Assembly (NCBI RefSeq): GCF_954871325.1
Contig: NC_088775.1
Coordinates: forward strand, 22,111,561 to 22,175,560
From: Gordionus sp. m RMFG-2023
Taxonomy: Eukaryota > Nematomorpha > Gordioida > Chordodea > Parachordodidae
Direction of reading: 5' to 3'
DNA length: 64,000 bases
The stretch's first letter is position 1, and the number at the start of each line of letters is the position of its first letter. The notes beneath the pieces were generated by a model that was given only the letters and a program-made list of their open reading frames with translations, had not been told where the DNA came from and did not search any database. The position numbers and the translations under genes are program-made. This document shows, piece after piece, positions 58,708 to 64,000 of this stretch.

Positions 58708-59676
58708 TTGGTAGCAAATAGGAATAAATATTTTAATTTTAATAATAAATTTGGTAATAATGGTTTTTCTAATTTTAGTTCAGGTAAGAATAAGCATTTT
58801 AATTTTAATGATAGATTTGATAATTATAATAATTTTTTTAATTTTAATAATTGTAGTAAAAATAAGTATTTTAATTTTAATAATGATAGTTTGGATAATG
58901 TTGATAGTGCAAGTAAGATTAATTATTGTAATAAGAACGATAAATTTTGTGATAGTAAAAAGTGTTTTAACATCGATAATTATAATTCAAGCGATATTAA
59001 TAGAAGTGATATAAAAATAAAAAGTAGAGATTTTGAAATATATAGAATTAAAAATGCAACTTGTGTAGATGTACGAAAAATGGAATTAGAGAATTTTTTA
59101 ATGAAGAATAGATGCCCGAGAGTAAAGATAAATATGGATGAAGCAGAAATTAGTTTGATAAGTATTAAGGATTTTATGAAATTTTGGCCAGAGAAAGAAT
59201 TTGTTACAAAAAAGATAAGAGCCAAACAATTGGATGGTAGCGTGGTGAAAATTTTAGGGTATTATAGGGTAAGGTTACCAGGAGTTAATATAAGTATAAA
59301 TTTGTGGATAACTACGTTGAAAATTGAACCAATTTTAGGTTGGTTCAATTTAAGAACGTTAGGTCCAATTTATTGGTGGAATTTTTTCGAAACTATCCCT
59401 GTAGGTAATGATGAAAATAGTGAAATAATAAGGAGTGATTTTGAGAAAATTAAGTTACCTAGTATAGAAGATAAACAAGAATTAGTTCTCGATAAACTTA
59501 GAAATCGAACTACAGAATTTGTTGATAACAGTGAAATAATAAGGAGTGATTTCGATAGATTTAAGTTACCTATGATAGAGAATAAACAAGAATTAGTTCT
59601 CGATAAACTTAGAAATCGAACACCAGAGTTTTTGATTAAATATAGAGATAAGAGAATAACATTTCAAGAGATATAA
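58708..59676 (+). CDS. Asn-rich linker and protease-like domain of family C
   Basis: About 110 residues of Asn/Phe-rich repeats (KYFNFNNKF, KHFNFNDRF, KYFNFNND) lead to a folded region ending with a protease-like part (about 59090-59360): ISLISIKDFMKFWPEKEF, QLDGSVVKILGYYRVRLPGV and PILGWFNLRTLG. After it a 37-residue block is present twice in tandem (59414-59524 and 59525-59635: SEIIRSDF ... KQELVLDKLRNRT). Position before RT and strand order support protease ancestry. Confidence 0.65.
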   Translation: MVANRNKYFNFNNKFGNNGFSNFSSGKNKHFNFNDRFDNYNNFFNFNNCSKNKYFNFNNDSLDNVDSASKINYCNKNDKFCDSKKCFNIDNYNSSDINRSDIKIKSRDFEIYRIKNATCVDVRKMELENFLMKNRCPRVKINMDEAEISLISIKDFMKFWPEKEFVTKKIRAKQLDGSVVKILGYYRVRLPGVNISINLWITTLKIEPILGWFNLRTLGPIYWWNFFETIPVGNDENSEIIRSDFEKIKLPSIEDKQELVLDKLRNRTTEFVDNSEIIRSDFDRFKLPMIENKQELVLDKLRNRTPEFLIKYRDKRITFQEI

Positions 59677-59815
59677 AGTCTTTAGAGGTAACACCCGTTG
59701 AAATCAACAAACAGATAATTAAGAAGACAGTAGAACTGGAAGAGATTATCGAAAATAAATACAGCCATGAAATAAGTATGATTGTAGATCAGTACTTGGA
59801 GGTTTTTAAAGAAGA

Positions 59816-61506
59816 GTGACACTAAAAGATGTTGAAGTAAATATAAAATTATTAGAAAATTACCAGCCTAAATTTTGTGGAGTAAGGAGATTGCCCTTTT
59901 CTTGGTTAAAAGAAGTCGATAAAGAATTAAATAAATGGTTAAAAGAAGGCATAATACGACCTATAGCGCATAGTGAGTGGGCGACACCGTTAGTCCCCAT
60001 TAGAAAAGCAGATAATAGTTTAAGATTATGCATAGATTATAGAGTTTCGTTAAATCCATGGATTAGCACAGTTAGTTATCCATTACCGAGGATAGAACAA
60101 TTATTAGCAAATCTAGGAGCAACAATTTTTTTGAAGATTGATTTTTCTAACGCTTATTTACAGATTAAAGTGAACGAGAACACGAGTAAGATGTTGACAA
60201 TTATGAAGCATAGAGGATTATTTGCACTTTGTCGCTTACCATTTGGTTTGAAAGTTTCGGATGCGATAATTCAGAGAACAATGACTTCTTTATTTCAAGG
60301 GTTAATGGGAATTATGTATTATTTAGATGATGTTTTAATATCAGGTAGAACCGAAGAACATAATTCTAGATTAGTTATGGTGTTAGATATAATATTAGAG
60401 AATGGTTTAGCGAATATGAAGAAAAGCGTTTTGGGAGTAAGAGAAATAAAGTACTTAGGACACTTTATAAAAGTAAACGTAATTACTTCGATTGCCAAAA
60501 ATTTAGACAAGATAGTAAACATGAGAGCGCCAAATAATAAGTCTGAATTACAGTCATTTTTAGGAGCTACAAATTATTACCATCGTTTTATTCAAGATTT
60601 AGCTGAAATTGCTACACCATTATATAGTCTATTAAAGAAAAATAAAAGGTTCGAGTGGGGAGCAGCACAGGAAGAAAGTTTTAAAAAATTGAAGATAAAG
60701 TTGTTAGAGAAACCTATGTTGATGTGCTTTAATGAGGAATTAGATATGTTTTAGCAGTGGACGCATCTAATGAAGGTATAGAAGGAGCTTTATCACAAGT
60801 AGTTGATAATGTAGAAAGACCGATTTTATTTGTGTCAAGACAGTTTAATAAGGCTGAAAGAAATTATTCAACTATAGAAAGGGAAGCCTTAGCAGTCAAG
60901 TTTGGTTTAACCAAATGTAGAGAGTATTTGTTAGGCCGGAGATTTTTGTTATATACAGATCACAAACCGCTGGTAGGGCTTTTTAAAAGAGATAATAAGG
61001 AGTTGATGATGTCACCAAGGTTACAGAAATGGCTGATGTTGTTAGGGAATTTTGATTTCGAAATAAGATTCAGAGCGGGTAAACAAAATTGTTTACCAGA
61101 TATATTATCGAGATTATGTGATAAGGACTTAGAAGACAAGGAAATAGAGCCAATAATAAATAGTTTAGAATATAGTGAAGAAGAGGAACTAAATAGTAAT
61201 GTGATAAGAGCTTTAAAGATAGACACAAGAGAAAGGCAGATAACTTTAGAGCTAGTAGACATGATTTCCCAGCAGGATGAAGAATTAATGAGAATTAGAG
61301 CCTGTTTGAAGGGAGATAAAGAATGGGAAGATAGAGACCAGGCCTTTAAAAACAGTAGAGGTGAATTGAATATAGAAGACAATTGTTTAATGAGAGGATA
61401 TCGTTTAGTGATACCAAGTCGGTTAAGGAAAGACATGTTAGCAGCCGTACATACAGGACATCAGGGCATAGAAAAAATGAAGAATAAGGCGAGGGAATAC
61501 ATTTAG
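59816..61506 (+). CDS. pol: RT and RNase H of family C
   Basis: RT: GVRRLPFSWLKEVDKELNKW, EWATPLVPIRKADNSLRLC, FLKIDFSNAYLQIKV, CRLPFGLKVSDAIIQRTM, catalytic YYLDDVLISG, ELQSFLGATNYYHRFI. RNase H: MDASNEGIEGALSQVV, RNYSTIEREALAVKFGL, LYTDHKPLVGLF, MSPRLQKWLMLL, and RAGKQNCLPDILSRL at its end. The last part begins integrase: VIPSRLRKDMLAAVHTGHQG. A well-preserved stretch of a fossil copy. Confidence 0.92.
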
Positions 61507-62270
61507 TGGCCCAGAATGAATAATGAAATTGAAGAATTAGCTAAGAGTTGTGAAACATGTAATAAGTGTGCGAATGTACCTGCAAAAGTTAGGGGAGACA
61601 AATGGCCAGAACCCTGTGAAAGAATACACGTAGATTTTTTAGAATATGAAAGGAAGAAATATTTTATAATGGTAGATGCAGGTTCGAAATGGATAGATTG
61701 CCAACAGGTATCTGGTCTGACGACGAAAATAGCATTGAATAGGGTAAAAGACTTCGTAAGTAAATATGGATTAATGAAGACCTTAGTATCAGATGGTGGT
61801 CCAGCATTTATAGGCAGAGATTTTGACAAATTTTGTGATAGAAGGAAGATTGAGCATTTATTAGCACCACCACATTACCCGAGAAGTAATGGACAAGCGG
61901 AGAATGGTAGCTCTAGTTAAGAGTTGGTTAAAAAAGGAAAAATATGGAGAAGGAAAATGGTGGTTATTACTATTAGCGTACAACAATACCAAGAGAAGCA
62001 AAGGAACTCACCAGCAGAGATATTTTTAGGTAGAAAAACTAGAACTGAATTAGATTTTCTGAAAGAAAGAAAGAATAGAACAAAAAGAAGTTATAATTAA
62101 TGACAGATATAAGATCGGAAGCCTAGTTTGGATACTACTTTTTGATGGCCCAGTGGGGGAAAGGTATAGTGAAGAAGAATATAGGAAAGAAGGTGGAGGT
62201 AGAAATTGAAGGAAGAGTATGATTAGTTTCGAGGCATATTAAACAATTAAGACCTAGGTGTCTAGGTTAG
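61507..62270 (+). CDS. pol: Integrase of family C
   Basis: Continues the HHCC finger (CETCNKCANVPAKVRG), then ERIHVDFLEYERKKYFIMVD with the first core acid, LVSDGGPAFIGRDFDKF with the second, and HYPRSNGQAEN before the third-acid helix. The C-terminal part to about 62270 is broken. Confidence 0.85.
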
Positions 62271-62284
62271 GAATAAATGGCGGT

Positions 62285-62845
62285 GTGAATCAATTAATTT
62301 GCTTTGATGTTGAGAATGCTGATAGACATAATTGATTTGTTTTTTAACAAATCTGCGAGTTATGAGAATCATGATGTTGAGAATGCTGATAGACATAATT
62401 GATTGGTTTTTTAACAAGTCTGCGAGAGTTATGAGAATCATGATGTTGAGAATGCTGATAGACATAATTGATTTGTTTTTTAACAAGTCTGCGAGAGTTA
62501 TGAGAATCATGATGTCGAGAATGCTGATAGACATAATTGAGTGGTTTTTGTAACAAGTCTGCGAGAATTATGAGAATCATGATGTTGGGAATGCCGATAG
62601 ACATAATTGATTTGTTTTTTAACAAGTCTGCGAGAGTTATGAGAATCATGATGTTGAGAATGCTGATAGACATAATTGATTTGTTTTTTAACAAGTCTGC
62701 GAGAGTTATGAGGATCATGATGTCGAGAATGCTGATAGACATAGTTGATTTGTTTTTTAACAAGTCTGCGAGAGTTATGAGAATCATGATGTTGGGAATG
62801 CTGATAGACATAATTGATTTGTTTTTTTAACAAATCTGTGAGAGT
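62285..62845. repeat. Minisatellite, about eight units of about 69-70 bp, 3' of integrase
   Basis: The unit runs GATGTTGAGAATGCTGATAG, ACATAATTGATTTGTTTTTT, AACAAGTCTGCGAGAGTTAT, GAGAATCAT. Open frames on both strands (MRIMMLRMLIDIIDLFFNKS and its complement) come from the unit length, not from selection. Lies between integrase and the extra zinc-knuckle ORF, inside the element. Confidence 0.9.
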
Positions 62846-63110
62846 TATGATAATCATAATGTTGACGTATGATGTACACAATTAGTGGAATAGGTCGGCT
62901 GAAGGGATGAACAATTTGATATTACATCTGACATAAGATAAGAGAGAATGAGAGAGGTATAAGTTAGTACGAGAATAATTATAGTATTTAGAATTAGGAA
63001 GTAGGTGAATTATATGAGATAAATAAATGATAATATATAGTATATTTTTAGCTTAAGTCCGTTATAGATGGCTTTGTACGGGCAACTTTATTATTAAGAT
63101 AGAAATTAGG

Positions 63111-63338
63111 ATGGTTGATGGATCGGCAGAATCTAGAAGATGGGTAGACGCAGCCAGAGAAGAGGCGCAGACCAGGTATGGAGATATAACGGTAGACAGA
63201 CCCGTAGGCTGGTCATACAATCGTGGAAGAGAACGGGATTGGGGATCTCGAAGAATGTCGTGCTGGTATTGTAGGGGAGATCATATTTTACGGAGGTGTC
63301 CCACGATTAGCGCAGACAATAACATATTAGTGTCGTAA
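63111..63338 (+). CDS. Extra zinc-knuckle ORF near the 3' end of family C
   Basis: 75 residues: MVDGSAESRRWVDAAREEAQ, then a basic Arg/Gly-rich middle and a single CCHC knuckle CWYCRGDHILRRC. G+C content and codon choice look different from the Asn-rich parts of the element. Standard Ty3/gypsy elements have no gag-type protein after integrase; some have an env or an antisense ORF there. It could be a captured gag end of another family, or a nucleic acid-binding accessory protein. Confidence 0.5.
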   Translation: MVDGSAESRRWVDAAREEAQTRYGDITVDRPVGWSYNRGRERDWGSRRMSCWYCRGDHILRRCPTISADNNILVS

Positions 63339-63831
63339 ATGATACATTTTGTAGTGTAATGTCAATCATTTTATATATATATATTTGTTTATTTTTGTAT
63401 ATAGTTAAAAAAATGTCAGTCATTTTTTTTATATATTAGAGATCGATATATATTGTAGATTTTTTTGATAAAGAATTACTTCTTTTTTTTTAATTTTTAT
63501 AAAACTTGATCAATTATTTGACTTATGATGATTAATATTTTTATTAATAAAGATATATGACTAAAGTCCTTTAGAACGTTTCCTAGAATTCTTAATTTAG
63601 CTTTCTAATTTGAGTTTCCTTTCCGTGTTTCTTGTATTTTATAATTCTTAATTTAGCTCTCTAATTTGGTAGTTTCCTTTCTGTGTTTATTCTTATTTTA
63701 GAATTTCGTCTTATATATTTTTTCATATAGTTAACTTTAAACATTTTTGACAATTAGCAGTACAGGAGGAAGAACCGATGGGAGGACAAGGTAGCAGTTT
63801 ATGAGTGGTAGAATCAAGTCAAGTAAAAAGG

Positions 63832-64000
63832 TGTTAAAGTTATGAAAAAAAAGAGTTTTTTTATTTTATTATTTGAATATTAAAATAAGAGATGAATATA
63901 AAAATTATCCTTAACGAACTTGAATGTACGGAGAATATGATTGTTTATTTTAAATTTTGCATATAAAATTTTTTTTTGAATATTAATTTTTGTTATTAAC
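63832..64000 (+). repeat. 3' LTR of family C (cut by window end)
   Basis: Matches 57599-57768 with few differences. The rest, including any target duplication, lies outside. Confidence 0.88.

Larger units (their letters stand above)
57599..64000 (+). mobile_element. Ty3/gypsy retrotransposon, family C (runs past the window)
   Basis: Left LTR 57599-58085; the right LTR starts at 63832 and is cut by the window end. Parts: primer-binding site, small N-terminal ORF with three zinc knuckles, Asn-rich linker, protease-like domain, RT, RNase H, integrase, minisatellite, extra zinc-knuckle ORF, polypurine tract AGTAAAAAGG (63822-63831), LTR. Broken in a handful of places (about four or five), otherwise well kept. 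The family differs from A and B in having zinc knuckles. Confidence 0.9.

Noticed and set aside
62262-62881. Several long overlapping frames on both strands with repeated MSISILNIMILITLADLL-type text
   Set aside because: Produced by a 69-70-bp minisatellite; no start, domain or conservation apart from the repeat itself.
1-64000. tRNA, rRNA, promoter, ribosome-binding and terminator signals
   Set aside because: None recognised by eye; the A+T-rich background makes TATA-like and polyadenylation-like motifs meaningless without transcript data.

Overview
This is very A+T-rich eukaryotic DNA (about three quarters A+T by eye) made almost entirely of transposable elements inserted into one another. 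The one likely host gene is a fragment at the left edge (1-735, minus strand). It has a 45-nt intron and looks, tentatively, like the N-terminal half of PHAX, the snRNA export adaptor. PHAX, BED-finger hAT elements, piggyBac and Ty3/gypsy families together fit a small-genome animal better than a fungus or protist, but the species cannot be fixed from this window. Introns in unrelated genes here are repeatedly 43-45 nt long.

Layout: 1-735 host gene fragment; 736-2810 decayed DNA. 2811-11216 is a repeat (called R1 here) split by a complete-ended Ty3/gypsy element (family A, 2944-8028, 5-bp target duplication AAAGA) and a ZMYM1-type hAT (8381-11092, 8-bp duplication AACAAGGA). 11682-13059 is a piggyBac relic; 13385-14069 is a short hAT derivative with a perfect 8-bp duplication. 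From 14509 to 26833 an old BED-finger hAT-type gene is split into three pieces by a hAT (14611-17048) and by an inverted-repeat element (17577-25296), which holds another hAT (17596-23497), which holds a rearranged non-autonomous LTR element (19873-23314). At 26834 the old gene runs straight into gypsy family B (to about 30230) and a minisatellite. 31866-32083 is a MITE; 32185-39172 is a tandem of family A pieces sharing LTRs on the minus strand.

39525-54122 is the most striking object: a 14.6-kb hAT-like element with terminal TAGTGTTGTTAA, a perfect 8-bp duplication (CTTTCCTG), near-identical inverted arms of 3.0-3.4 kb made of GGGTCG-rich blocks and about 119-bp satellite units carrying the palindrome TGACAATTGTCA, and a spliced BED-hAT transposase in the centre. 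Another inverted-repeat element (44510-46512) lies inside its centre and a short LTR element (51452-53862, duplication AGTCG) inside its right arm. The giant element itself sits inside a second R1 copy. To the right are another hAT-type MITE (55503-56614) and gypsy family C (57599 to beyond the window), with three zinc knuckles, pol, a 3' minisatellite and an extra zinc-knuckle ORF.

Working together: terminal repeats recur between elements (TAGTGTTGTTAA in the giant element and a MITE, CAGTGTTGTTAA in a third hAT), suggesting shared mobilisation. The two LTR-only elements share LTR sequence or PBS style with family A, as expected of passengers on its machinery.
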